Below are positions 36,972 through 48,257 of a stretch of 64,000 nt of DNA, piece after piece. How positions within the stretch are numbered: position 1 is the first letter of the stretch; each line of letters starts with the position of its first letter. Origin of the DNA: Arcuatula senhousia (taxonomy: Eukaryota > Mollusca > Bivalvia > Mytilida > Mytilidae); contig OZ020309.1 of NCBI GenBank assembly GCA_963971305.1, forward strand, positions 12,703,001 through 12,767,000, in the 5' to 3' direction. The position numbers and the translations under genes were made by a program. The notes beneath the pieces are model-generated. The model was not told the DNA's origin, did not search any database, and was given only the letters and a program-made list of their open reading frames with translations.

Positions 36972-39900
36972 ATGCCTGGTGCAGGGATGTTAATACCCTC
37001 AGATTTTGGATACGTTATTTTGACATGTGTTTCCTCAATTTTTGTCATCATGTGGAAAGGTTTTCAGGTTGGAAAAGCCAGGAAGAAGTTTAATGTCGAG
37101 GTCAGTATCTGATGTTGACTCAGCATTTTTCCAGTGTACATGACATGAAATTGAAAATACTTGTGAATATGCAGAAAAATATCCCTGAAATACATTTAAC
37201 TTGGGATACTAATAAACTTTTTCAATATATATATATATATAAGTTAGAATCAGGGATTAAATAAAACTGATGTTGGTTTGGACATCCCTGTTAGAATGTA
37301 ACCTTATTTATCAGCGGTGCAAGTATTATCCACATGCTAACATGTAAAGACTTATTTTTTGATATTGTAGTATCCTAAGATGTACAGTGATGATGACAGA
37401 TTTAATTGTGTACAGAGAGCTCATCAAAATACGTGAGTCGAGTCAACATGCAAAACGATATGCATGTAAAAATGTAAAATATATAACATGTAGACATGCA
37501 GTGACAGGTCTTTGCATCTTCATTGTACATTAATCCTTACCCCCTTTAATGCAAAATGTCTGTGCCAGTGCCCTCAGTGACAAAAGCATTGTCAGAGAGT
37601 GAATACTGTAGCACAGTTGCGTTTTCACTAGTACCAGTGTAATGGTGTTAATAAATGGTGTTAATAATAATTTCTCAGAGAAAGTTACAATAACTTCATA
37701 CATTTTGTAGCATGAATTTAATTTGACGTTTCACCAGGGCTTTACAGTCAGCTTTTCTTTAAAAACACCAAGCCAGTCCCCTCCTGTTTGACCATAATTG
37801 TTTCCTCTTACCAGCTGGTGTCCCTCAATGTTCTTTTTACACGCCTGCCTTTTATATTATCCGTCCTTTTAAAATATACGTAAGTGGGCTATGTTACTTT
37901 TTGACTCACCTCACGAAAGTGAGGGGGACTATTTTTATATCTCGTTGTCGGCATTGGCGTCCGCATTCACTTATAGAAGATTGGTTAATGTCCATACCCG
38001 CTTACAGACTAATGATTAGTATTGTAAATGCACTTAGTGATGATACGGACCATAAATGCTTCGGATGATAACTGTTACCTACATTTTACGCATGAATGGC
38101 CACTTACTGAAGATTATTTTGAGCCCATTCCCGCTTACAAACAAGTTCACGGACGACATCATGTGCTTGTATACAAATACGGGATTTCTATCTCTCAGAT
38201 GAGCACAGATGTTGGTTTGACATATAGTTTTGTATTGTCATCCTTTCCGGATTTGACCAACACTTAATCGATCTTTGGCAACGTGATGGGTGTGCTATAG
38301 CAAGCAGGAACTGCTTACTCTTCCGGAGCACCTGAGTTCACTCTCGTTTCGACTTGAGTTCGCGTTGCTGAATGCGGTTTTGCTGTTATGTGTGTGTGTG
38401 TTTTATGTTGTTGTGTGGTTTATTTTGTTGTGATGATTTTTTGTCTGCCGGTTTTGTCCTTGTCTTTACGGTTTTATGATACTGATTACCCCTTTGGTAC
38501 ACCTTTGCTTCTTTCAGCACCAACCATATTGGTATGTAGGTGCACCCAGTGATGCTAAGTACAATGCATGCTTCGGGTGCTGCCTGTGACGTACCCAGTA
38601 TATTTTCTGCATGGATGACCACTTACAGAAAAATGGTTCAATTCCACTCCCACTTACTGACAAGTGCAACATCAACCAAATTGGTATGGTACATGTAAGT
38701 GCACCTAGTGTTTTTAAGCACAATGCATGCTTCGGATGCTGACTGTGACCTATATTTTCTGCATGGGTGACCACTTACAGAAGAATGGTTAAAGTCAATT
38801 TCCGATTACTGACAAGTGCCACATCAACCATTACATGTATTGGTATTTGTATAGGTGCAATCAGTGATGCTAAGCACAATGCATCCGTTAGATGCTGGCT
38901 GTGACCTATATTTTCCTCTGCGTAACGAGGTGAGCTTCGTAATTTGTGGATAACATATGTTTTCTATTTCGAGTTTGATGATGTCCATCTGATGTTCGAT
39001 CTTGATCTTTCTTGAATACGATGATGTAACTCAGTCTACTATGTTCCTGTGAGGAGAAGTACTGGACCAAGAGTTACATTATCGTATCTTAATCTTTCTT
39101 AGCAACCTGCCTTTTACTTTTTAGTTTTCTTTCAATTTACCGTTTGTTCTCCATATCACTGCTTCGTAAAGCAAAACTGTTCTTGCGTTGCTTTTGTGTA
39201 GTCGGAGCAATCAAATGATACAAAGTGCAATTAATTCATTCCTACATTGGTCTTTTGAATGCAGACGCTTAAATAAGTCTTAAAAGCTGTTCATCCTTTT
39301 ATCCCTTAAGAAGCAAAGAAAAAAACCATACCCCAAAGGGGTATTCTAATCTCAAAGTCTATGAAACAACACAGGCGTTTGGGTCCAGGATTTTATTTAA
39401 TTATAAATAACGTGTATATAAACAAGATCAAACATTGACAAAACCAAGAGACATCGAAGAAAATGTTAACGACTAGTACAAAAAAAAATAATATGCAGTT
39501 AATAGTTACACTAACTCCTGTAAATACGAATGTAAAGTCGGTTGGCGTTTGAAGGGGGTAAGCAGGCAATATTAAACGTTTTTATACGACCGAATAAAAA
39601 TATTGCGGACGTATAAAGGTATGATATTGTCGTCTGCGTCGTTGTCTGTTAACTTTAGTGTTCTCACAATAACTATAGTTTTAGTTATCTGATTGCTATG
39701 AAATTTGACAATGATGTTCCTTACCATATAAAGGAGGATGTACATGTACTTAAATTTTGGGATCCTCCCTTTTTTGTTTACAAAGGCGGCAAAAATGCTA
39801 CTTTTCGATTGTTATTTGTTCCCAACTGGTTGATGTATTGTTATGAAATTTGACAATGATGTTCCTTATCATTAAACCATAGATGGGATTGATTTTGGGG

Positions 39901-42900
39901 GTCCACCTTGAGACCTATATTTTGCACATGAACAAATTTGATAAATGATAAATTTCTTGGTCCATATCCCAAGTACATGTAATACATGTTTGGGGTCAAT
40001 CATATTTCAAGAACGGGAGGGCCATCTGTGGCTAATAGAAATACTTTTATTGCATAAAAAACGCCAAAAGGGTTAGCAAACACAAACAAACAAACAAAAA
40101 ACAATGAACATATAAGTACTGACACATAGTACAAATACAACTAAAGAATGATACAATAGTATTTACAAATATGCGTCTATTGAATCAAATTTCAGTGACA
40201 CTCGCTCTTCAGATACCCTTAATAAGGGACCAAAAGGGATAATATTTTTGTAGCTGTATTTTTTGGTCTGCTTTTTAGCTCACATGGAGCTCTTACCATC
40301 ACTTGGCGTCCGTCGTCGTCTGTCGTCCGTAAACAATTTTTCAAAAATCTTCTCCACTGAAACTACTGAACAGAATTTAGTGAAACTTAGTATGAATGAT
40401 CCCTAGGGTGTCTTGCACCAAACTTGTGTTTCGAATTAAAAAAAAAAACATGGCCACCGTTACTAAAAATCTGATGCCACCCTGCTGCTTCAGCATCAAA
40501 AGTTAATTCTTCAAAAGTCTCCATTTGGTCGAAGTTGTCAGATGAACTCTTATAGGGGTTACAGCCCCTTAAAGGTAAAAAATAGCGTTTTTTTCATGTT
40601 TTTGGCTTATAGAATGAAAACTATTGCAGATAGAGAAAAGCTGTTGCTTGCTTAAATGTTCAGCCCATTTAAGGGGCTTTAGGCCAAAAACACTATTTTT
40701 ATATGGCCTAACAATATGGAAAAAAGGGGGGCCGCAAAAATCCTCCATTTTGTATCCACTACTCGACAAGAATTAACTTGCAAACAAAATTCAAGATGAG
40801 ATCAGAAAAAAAGTTGCATTTTTGCCCCCTTTTTACATTTGGTGGATGGATTCCTTCAATATATCCTCCAGAATTGGAGATTAAAGAGACCACCGAATCA
40901 AATTGTTTCACGTCTTTCTTGGATTTGCACCTCGAATTTGACCCAGGTCATGCAGGTAGTCATCTCAGTACAAAAAATTACGATAAAAGAGATGATTTTA
41001 ATTTTCAAATTATTAATTTTCCTAATCTACAGAGCAATATACATATACTTCCCCTGCATACGGTGTTTATATTTCACAACTTATTCGATATGCCAGAGTT
41101 TGCGCACATTTCACAGATTTTTTTATCAGACACCGATTTCTTCGTGACCGACTTTTGGAGCAGGGCTATAAGAAAATACGTCTCATACGATCCCTAAAAA
41201 ATTCTTTCTTCTTTTTACAGCCACTAGTAGAAAAGTTCAAAATTGAGTTAAAAGATATGGTGGTTAATTGTTTTAATTAGTGTTTGACTGGTCTGCTGTA
41301 CTGAGATGATTACCTCAATATCCCTATTGTGTCTCACAACTATGTTGTGTTCTATGGTCATTACCGGATCCTAAGATCTTAATGGAAGAGGGAGGTTTGG
41401 CGCCATAAAACCTGGTTTTACCCACCATTTCGTTTGAAATGCCTGTACCAAGTCAGGACCATTGCGATCTACCAATTCTCCTGTATGACTCATTCGTTTT
41501 TGTCATTTTCTCTTGACTATGAGATTGATCATTCAAGTTCGGTAATTTTGTTATTACATTTATTTAGCTCAACAAAAGTCTTCATTGAGTCGAAGTTGTC
41601 AGATGACTCCTTATAGGGGTTACAGCCGGAAAATAAGGCGGAAAAAAGGCGGAAAATAGTGTTTTTGGCCTATAGAATGAAAACCATTACAGATAGAGAA
41701 AAGCTGTTGCTTGCTTAAATGTTCATCTCATTTAGCTCTACAAAATTCACTAAGGGTCAAAGTTGTCAGATGACCCTTTACAGGGGTTACAGCCCCTTAA
41801 AGGCAAAAAATAGTGTTTTTGGCCTATAGAATGAAAACTATTGCAGATAGAGAAAAGCTGTTGCTTGCTTAAAAGTTCAGCTCATTTAGTTCTACAAAAG
41901 TCTTTATAGGGTCAAGGTTGTCAGATGACCCCTTGTAGGGGTAACAGCCCCTTAAAGGCGAAAAATAGTGTTTTTGGCCTATAGAATGAAATTATTGCAG
42001 ATAGGGAAAAGTTGTTGCTTGCCTAAATGTTCAGCTCATTTAGCTTTACAAAAGTTGTCTAGGGTCGAATTTGTCAGATGACCTCTTATAGAGGTTAAAG
42101 CCCCTTAAAGGCGAAAAATAGTGTTTTTTGCCTTTAGCAGATAGAGAAAAGCTGTTGCTTGCTTAAATGTTCAGCTCATTTAGCTCTACAAAAGCATTCA
42201 TAGGGTTGAAGTTGTAAGATGAACCCTTATAGGAATTACAGTCCCTAAATTAACATGTTTTCATGTTTTTAGCTTATATAATGAAAACTATAGCAGATAA
42301 AGAAAAGTGGTTGCTTGCTTAAATGTTCAGTTCATTAAGCTCTTAACAAAAGTCTTGATAGAGTCAAAGTCTTCAGACGGACCTTAAGATAACATTTTTG
42401 CACGTTTTTATGCCCCATATACGAAAGTAGAGGGGCATAAAGTGTTCGGGTCCGTCCGTCAGTTCGTTCGTCCGTTCGGATGTCCGTCCCAAATCCCATA
42501 TTTCCAAATTTGCACTTACTGACAAATGCCACATCAATCATATTGGTATGGTACATATAGGTGCATCTAGTGGTGATAAGCACATTGCATGCTTCGGATG
42601 CTGGATGTGACCTAGATTTTCTGCATGAATGATCATGTACAGAAAAATGGTTAAAATGTATTCCCACTTACTGACAAGTGCCACATCAACCATATTGGTA
42701 TGGTATGTGCACCTAGTGATGCTAAGCACAATGCATGCTTCGGATGCTGTCTGTGACCTATATTTTCCGCATGGATGACCACTTATAGAAGAATGGTTTA
42801 AAGTTCATTCCTTCTTACTGACAAATGCCATAGTAACCAAAGTGGTATGGTAGGTGCACCTAATGATGCTTAGCGCAATGCATGCTTCGGATGCTGGCTG

Positions 42901-44865
42901 TGACCTATATTTTCCACATGAATGACCACTTATAGAAGAATGGTTAAAGTCCATTCCTTCTTACTGACAAGTGCCATAGCAACCAAATAGGTATGGTAGG
43001 TGCACCTAGTGATGCTTAGCACAATGCATGCTTCGGATGCTGGATGTGACCTATATTTTCCACATGGATGGCCTCTTAAAGAAGACTGGTTAAAGTCCAT
43101 TCCCACTTACTGACATGTGCCACATCTATTATATTGTTATGATAGGTGCACCTAGTGATGCTAAGCACATTAAGCACAATTCATGCTTCGGATGCTGGCT
43201 GTGACCTACATTTTCTGCATAAATGACCACTTATAGAAGAATGGATAAAGACCATTCTTTTTTACTGACATGTGCCACATCAACTATATTGGTATTGTAG
43301 GTGCACCTAGTGATGCTTAGCACAATGCAAGCTTTGGATGCTGGCAGTGACCTATATTTTCCACATGAATGACCACTTATAGAAGAATGGTTAAGTTAAA
43401 GTCCATTCCTTCTTTCTGACAAGTGCCTTAATAGCAACCATGTTGATGCTTGTGGAAAAAAATAAATGTTGCGAGATGGGGCATTATGTCTTTTGGACAT
43501 ATTCTTGTTTGCCTACAGAATGAAAACTGTTGCTGAAAGAGAAAAGCTGTTGCTTGCTTAAATGTTCAGCTTATTTAGCTCTACAACATGTACAAAGCTC
43601 TATAGGGTTGACATCAAGACCAGGTGAGCGATTCAGGCTCCTGGAAGCCTCTTGTTAAAAAAAAATCTTTTGAATTCCTTGTGAAAGTCCACCAAAAAAT
43701 GCATGTGTCAAAAACTTTTGTCAGTCCATCATGGGTTGCATGCGTCCAGAGCAATTAACTAACCATGTACAGGGTTCAACATGTTTTACTCTTTCCAGAC
43801 TTGAGAACTATCCACAGTTTCTGATGCTGATGTTTTTCGGCGGGCTAACGTTTCCTGTAAGTGTTGTATAGCCTCTCAGTAAAGATGCAGAAAAGCTTTA
43901 TAGTTCCTACCTCTGTCTTTTTATCGACTTCAAAACTATATCTATATAGGGTTACTGTGAAATTTCACACAGTGATTATTAATGGCTCGCCAAGTAATTG
44001 ATTCATGATTAAATATGAAAAGTTCAATGTGCAGTTAGTTTTCTGTGATAATCCCACGATTTTTACGTCTTTTATTGTGAAAATGATTGTTTTTTTTATG
44101 CACATTGATTGTTTATTGTTCTATTTCATCGGGAAACAACTTTTTTTTTAGAGAACTCAGACTTGTACAAGAGCTATATTTAGTGTACTTCACAGACGAA
44201 TTTTATTTAAATTTTGCAGAAGTTATCAGCTGTTGCAGGCATGGTCTGGTTGGTTGGGCGGGTCTTCTACGCCCTGGGCTACTACAGTGGAGGTAACTAT
44301 AGATAATCATTGTTTGTATATCTGCTACATTTTTAGTTTTTGTCAGCACTTTGCAACCGTCATTATCTGTCCATTTTTTTATTTCGTATGTTTTTGGTAC
44401 AACTGAATAAAACTGTCTTAGGGTAACCTCCTTACCTTTACAAAGGGTGTATTTCAATTTTTTTATCCCAACGTACTTGTACAAAATAGTTTAATGTTAC
44501 CTGTCATGACCAGAAACTAATTCTTTAGAAGAAAAATTACTAATGGTTTATAATTTTCAGATGACTTCTTTTCAGTTTAAAATAACATTTTATGCACCAT
44601 CTACGTTACTAGGGGGCATATAGTGTCCGCGGGTCAGTTCGTCCGTCTGTCCCAAATGTTACGAGATGGGGAATTATGTCTTTTGGCCATATTCTTGTTT
44701 TTCATATTTTTGTCTTATAGAATGAAGTTGTTACATTAAATTCCTTGTTTGTTTTCAGATCCCAGCAAGAGGATGCGAGGAGCGTTTGGATACCTAGGTC
44801 TTCTTGCCTTACTTGTTTTCTCCATCATAACTGGTCTCAACTTGGTAGGAGTCACCAAGATCTAA
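36972..44865 (+). CDS. MGST3: Microsomal glutathione S-transferase 3, complete, five exons
   Basis: The exons are 36972-37100, 37371-37432, 43799-43856, 44220-44292 and 44759-44865. They join in phase (0, 2, 0, 1) with GT/AG ends to 142 codons plus TAA; human MGST3 is 152 residues. MAPEG-family landmarks are FGYVILTCVSSIFVIMW (first membrane helix), VGKARKKFNVE (33-43), YPKMYS, FNCVQRAHQNT (54-64, the glutathione-binding stretch), GRVFYALGYY and PSKRMRGAFG. The protein is an integral membrane enzyme of the endoplasmic reticulum and outer mitochondrial membrane. It has glutathione transferase and peroxidase activity on lipid hydroperoxides and a role in LTC4 synthesis. The short C-terminus lacks the cysteines that human MGST3 has at its end. 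Intron 2 is about 6.4 kb and filled with mobile DNA. It starts head to head with DONSON. Confidence 0.95.
37900..38945. mobile_element. Composite repeat with CTCACCTC ends
   Basis: GACTCACCTCACGAAAGTGA at the left and TAACGAGGTGAGCTTCG at the right are inverted in their CTCACCTC core. Inside are a dispersed-repeat block (38150-38520) and three units of the roughly 170-bp repeat also found at 42480-43450 (AATGCATGCTTCGGATGCTG, CATATTGGTATGGTACATG). It is in MGST3 intron 2. Confidence 0.5.
38150..38520 (+). repeat. Dispersed repeat, copy 1
   Basis: Shared with 52865-53235: GGGTGTGCTATAGCAAGCAG, GAACTGCTTACTC, CCGGAGCACCTGAGTTCACT and GTTTCGACT. Order and orientation are the same. It is probably the 3' part of a retroelement. 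The short open frames it contains are not genes. Confidence 0.6.
39550..40030. repeat. Bivalve-type repeat with tandem half-units
   Basis: TTTTTATACGACCGAATAAA with GTCGTCTGCGTCGTTGTCTG looks like an element start. Two diverged units follow that share TATGAAATTTGACAATGATG and TTCCTTA. No clear right end is visible. Confidence 0.45.
40277..40692 (-). mobile_element. Tandem-core element, right part missing
   Basis: It starts with the family's 3' end in reverse (TTTTTAGCTCACATGGAGCT, then CACTTGGCGTCCGTCGTCGT). One unit follows, and the copy breaks off near AGGCCAAAAACACTATTTTT. A retroelement remnant follows. Confidence 0.6.
40778..41207 (+). pseudogene. Retroelement reverse-transcriptase C-terminal remnant
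   Basis: The frame contains FLDLHLEFD, then YDKRDDFNFQIINFPNLQSN, the C-terminal signature of reverse transcriptases common in bivalve retroelements (YDKRDDFNF-x-I-x-NFP). The usual YGVYISQL-type continuation is damaged: text after ILPLHTVFIF reads in a shifted frame, and L-L-D-Q-G-Y-like text appears in another frame near 41150. The fingers and catalytic palm are missing. Its assignment to a named clade is unsure. It lies in MGST3 intron 2. Confidence 0.7.
41208..41562 (+). repeat. Retroelement 3' tail
   Basis: TTTGGCGCCATAAAACCTGG, AAATGCCTGTACCAAGTCAG and GACCATTGCGATC form the tail of the element whose reverse transcriptase lies just upstream. Detached reverse-oriented copies are at 240-385 and 47260-47460. 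Confidence 0.6.
41563..43658 (-). mobile_element. Tandem-core element carrying a nested insertion
   Basis: Five to six units (41570-42400) are followed by the remaining piece 43501-43658, which ends CAAGACCAGGTGAGCGATTC, then AGCCTCTTGTT. A second family (42410-43500) splits the unit at GTTTTT, just before GCCTACAGAATGAAAAC. The left hairpin is missing. Confidence 0.7.
42410..43500 (+). mobile_element. ATGCCCC-type tandem-core element, full copy
   Basis: The termini are TATGCCCCATATACGAAAGT and GGGGCATTATGTCTTTTGGA, then CATATTCTTG. The core has about six units of roughly 165-180 bp (GCTAAGCACAATGCATGCTT, CTGTGACCTATATTTTCC, ACTTACTGACAAGTGCCACA). It is the reference copy in this window for short derivatives at 23948-24050, 33112-33222, 44590-44705 and 49756-49905. 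Confidence 0.7.
44590..44705 (+). mobile_element. Short ATGCCCC-type element
   Basis: TTATGCACCATCTACGTTAC, AGGGGGCATATAGTGTCCGC and GAGATGGGGAATTATGTCTT are the two ends with no tandem core between. It is in MGST3 intron 4. Confidence 0.6.
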
Positions 44866-44923
44866 CCATCAGAACAAACCAGTTTTATATGTAGATTTAG
44901 CAAATTTATATTAATGTTTCATA

Positions 44924-44929
44924 AATAAA
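44924..44929 (+). terminator. MGST3 polyadenylation signal
   Basis: AATAAA lies 59 bp after the MGST3 stop codon and is the first such hexamer in the 3' flank. Confidence 0.6.
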
Positions 44930-45179
44930 AAACACCTTTTAACTATTTACTCACAATTTTATAGAATATATGATGTAAATATATGTAATGTTTTTAACCC
45001 ATACCAGTTATATTCGGGGATCATTCTTCTCAGGTATATGCACTTCAGTGTAACCATGGGGGCATTTTGATTTTGTTTTTGTCTGAATTTGATAAAAGAA
45101 TATATTCCTTCAACGTTGATATTTCGTCTCTATTGGTCATGGATAGCCTATGATGCAAAATTAATGGGACTTGTTTAGG

Positions 45180-45475
45180 GGGGGGGGTACCAATATCCCA
45201 TATCCCCATAAATTTTTCATCAAATATCCTGTATCCCAAAAAATGTTTTTCCAGTATCCCATCATCTTCGCTAGCCAAGGGTTACGATTCGCTATCTCTC
45301 ATCTTGAGAGATAGCGGATCGTAACCCCTGGCTAGCGAAGATGGTATCCCATATCCCTTTAAATAAAATTGACAAAAATATCCCATATCCCAATAAGTTT
45401 TGCCTCAAACATCCTGTATCCCACTAAAAAATATGTGGATATCCCATATCCCAATATACCCTAAACAAGCCTCAT
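45180..45475. repeat. ATCCCATATCCC minisatellite with a hairpin insert
   Basis: Irregular copies of ATCCCATATCCC and ATCCTGTATCCC run across the stretch. A GTTTAGGGGGGGGGGTACC end at the left and TATACCCTAAACAAGCC at the right are inverted. The 81-bp hairpin at 45263-45343 interrupts it. Confidence 0.6.
45263..45343. mobile_element. 81-bp near-perfect hairpin
   Basis: CATCTTCGCTAGCCA, GGGTTACGAT and CGCTATCTCTCA on the left pair with the reverse-complementary right arm, leaving a loop of a few bases. ATCCCAT-type repeat lies on both sides, so it looks like a tiny foldback element inserted in the minisatellite. Confidence 0.65.
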
Positions 45476-45829
45476 TAGTCGTCTGTTGTGTTTTTGATTT
45501 CATAGAAAATTTCTACATGTATACATGATGTAGCTACATGAACAAAAAATTGAAGTTTAAAAGTGTTTAATTTTTTAACGCAAACATGTGTATTTGTTAT
45601 CTTCTTTTGTGTTTTTTAACAAGACTGTATAAAGAATTTTTAATAAAGGAATATACCAATTTGTTGACTTACCTAATCCAAAATGTTATGGTTTTCCATA
45701 AACCTTTTCTTCCTAAATATACCTTTATAAATCTGTGATATATGGATCTATTTGAATTTTTTAGATTTTTTTTCTTGGTCTGCAAATATTTCTTGTAATT
45801 ATTTTGTGTCAGGCACCTTTAATTTACTG

Positions 45830-47019
45830 TTTTTAGCTCACCTGGCCAAAGGCCAGGTGAGCTATTGCCATCACTTGGCGTCCGTCATCGTCGTCCGTCG
45901 TCGTCGTCGTCGTCCGTCGTCGTTAACTTTTCTTCAAACTTCTCCTCTGAAACCGCTGAACAGATTCAAACCAAATTTGGTCTGATGGTACCTTAGGGTA
46001 TCCCCCACAGAACTGATGACGGGATTTTTGATTCGTCGAAAAACATGGCCGCCGTTGCTAAAAATAGACCAGGGGGGTCAGTCTACTGTTTTTGGCTTGT
46101 AAATCAAAAAGTATAAGAGATAGATGAAATCTGATGCAACCCTGCTGCTTCAGCATTAAAAGCTCTACAAAAGTCTCCATTTGGTCAAAGTTGTCAGATG
46201 ACCCCTTATAGTGGTTACAGCTCCTTAAAGGTAAAAAATAGCGTTTTTTCATGTTTTTGCCCTATAGTATGAAAACTATTGCAGATAGAGAAAAGCTGTT
46301 GCTTGCTTAAATGTTCAGCTCATTTAGCTCTACAAAAGTCTCCATAGGGTCGAAGTTGTCAGATGACCCCTTATAGGGGTTACAGCCCCTGAAATAATGT
46401 TTTTACATGTTTTTTGCCTATGGAATGAAAACTATTGCAGATAGAGAGAAGCTGTTGCTTGCTTAAATGTTCAGCTCATTTAGCTGTACAAAAGTCTCCA
46501 TAGGGTCGAAGTTGTCAGATGACCCCTAACAGGGGTTACGGCCCCTAAAATGATGTTTTTTTCATGTTTTTGGCCTATAGGAAGAAAACTATAGCAGATA
46601 GAGAAAAGCTGTTCCTTGCTTAAATGTTCAGCTCAATTACCTGTACAAAAGTCTCCATAGGGTCGAAGTTGTCAGATGACCCCTTACAGGGGTTACGGCC
46701 CCTAAAATGATGTTTTTTCATGTTTTTGGCCTATAGGAAGAAAACTATAGCAGATAGAGAAAAGCTGTTGCTTGCTTAAATGTTCAGTTTATTTAGCTCT
46801 ACAAAAGTCTCAATAGGATTGAAGTTGTCAGATGACCCCTTATAGGGATTACGGCCCCTAAAATAACGGTTTTTCGTGTTTTTGGCCTATAAAATAAAAA
46901 CTATAGTAGATAAAGAAAAAACTGTTGCTTGCTTAAATGTTCAGCTCATTTAGCTCTACAAAAGATAGGATTGACATCAAGACCAGGTGAGCGATTTAGG
47001 CTCCTGGGAGCCTCTTGTT
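45830..47019 (-). mobile_element. Tandem-core pearl/Helentron-like element, complete
   Basis: The 3' end (reverse) is the hairpin TAGCTCACCTGGCCAAAGGC, CAGGTGAGCTA, followed by a GTCGTC run. Six units of about 150 bp follow. The right end reads AAGACCAGGTGAGCGATTTA, GGCTCCTGGGAGCCTCTTGT. It lies between the 3' ends of MGST3 and the MOLO1-family gene. Confidence 0.75.
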
Positions 47020-47259
47020 AGTATTTACGAAAACTTGGTAATTTATTTTCTGCTACCCAAAAGCTTTTATATGCGATACTTAGAATTTATAAATGAAATA
47101 ATGTTCAATGTACGAAGTGGAGCAATCTGCATTCCTTTCAGATATTATTTGGAAGAAAATCCTACCTAATATGTGTAACCAACATTTACAGACAGACACA
47201 TTGAGCCTCGGCATTGAGCTCATCTTTCTTAGCCTGCTATTTTACCAAACTTAGTCATA

Positions 47260-47460
47260 CAACAACAAAACAAGAATGATCAATATCATAAAATAAGCAA
47301 AGACAACCGTCATATACCAGAGAAATTGAAGATTGCAACGGTCCTGACTTGGTTCAGGCATTTCAAAAGAAATGCTGGGTTAAATTAGATTTTATGGCAC
47401 CAAACTTCCCTCTTCCATTGCGATCTAAGTGTGCGGTAACACAAAATACAACACGGTTGT
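47260..47460 (-). repeat. Retroelement 3'-tail fragment
   Basis: GCAACGGTCCTGACTTGGTT, CAGGCATTTCAAAAGAAATG and GATTTTATGGCACCAAAC match, in reverse, the tail at 41340-41500. Confidence 0.55.
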
Positions 47461-47817
47461 GAGACATAATAGGGATGGAACAACAACAAAATGTCTTCAA
47501 CTTGAGTAGCAATACTAATCTTTATGAAATTATAAGTTATTAAAAATAGAAGAACTTTATTGTTTTGAATTCAGCATACAATACTTAGTTACTGAGTATC
47601 CATTCAATGTTTCCTCACCCTAACTTAGATTCATTTAAATAATATTTGCTTTTTGTAGTGAATGAAGTACATGTGATTTATATTGTCTTAAACAAACTTA
47701 CATACAAAATGTCATGAATTAACAATAAATATAGAAAGAAAAATGAATCAATATGAAAATGTTCGTTTTTACTGTCTTTGTCCTCTCAGTACTTGTCTGC
47801 AACGAAATAAAAAAGGT

Positions 47818-47957
47818 GAACGTAAACTGGTGCAAGATAAAACGTAAACTGGTGCAAGATAAAACGTAATCTAGTGCAAGATAAAACGTAAACTGGTGCA
47901 AGATAAACTGTGACGTAATCTAGTGCAAGATAAAACGTAAACTGGTGCAATATAACT
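47818..47957 (+). repeat. 22-bp tandem repeat
   Basis: Six imperfect copies of ACGTAAACTGGTGCAAGATA plus two bases occur, some with CTAGTG in place of CTGGTG. It lies downstream of the last resolved MOLO1 exon. Confidence 0.75.
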
Positions 47958-48257
47958 AAAATCAATCCTATATATCAAGCAAAAAATATTGTCTGGAACT
48001 TTGTTGTGCTTTTTTTTAAAATCAAAATCTGTGATGGTTAGCGCCGCTGGTGTAGTTTCCCCGAGGTTAGTCCGCTCAGGCATCAACATGTTTGTGTTGA
48101 AGAACACATATTTTAGATTAGCTAGCTGTTTAAATTTCAAAATTGTCAAAAGCCCTTTGGTTCATCCTACCCCTGGCCAGACAAAAGTTGATCTTAAGTC
48201 ATAATTTGGTTTCCCATTTTTGGCATTTTTGTTTTAGCAGAGTTCTCAAATACTTAC

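Noticed and set aside
36684..37051. Several open frames on both strands across the DONSON/MGST3 gap
   Set aside because: They are shadows of DONSON exon 1, the promoter, and MGST3 exon 1. None has its own splice context or family match.
42335..42729. Overlapping minus-strand frames of 63-110 codons
   Set aside because: They are translations of tandem-core element units and recur wherever the unit occurs.
47871..48204. Possible last exon of the MOLO1 gene (peptide with PERTNLGETTPAALTITDF)
   Set aside because: No acceptor with the needed phase, no membrane helix and no MOLO1 similarity. A 22-bp repeat follows, so it is more likely repeat-derived.
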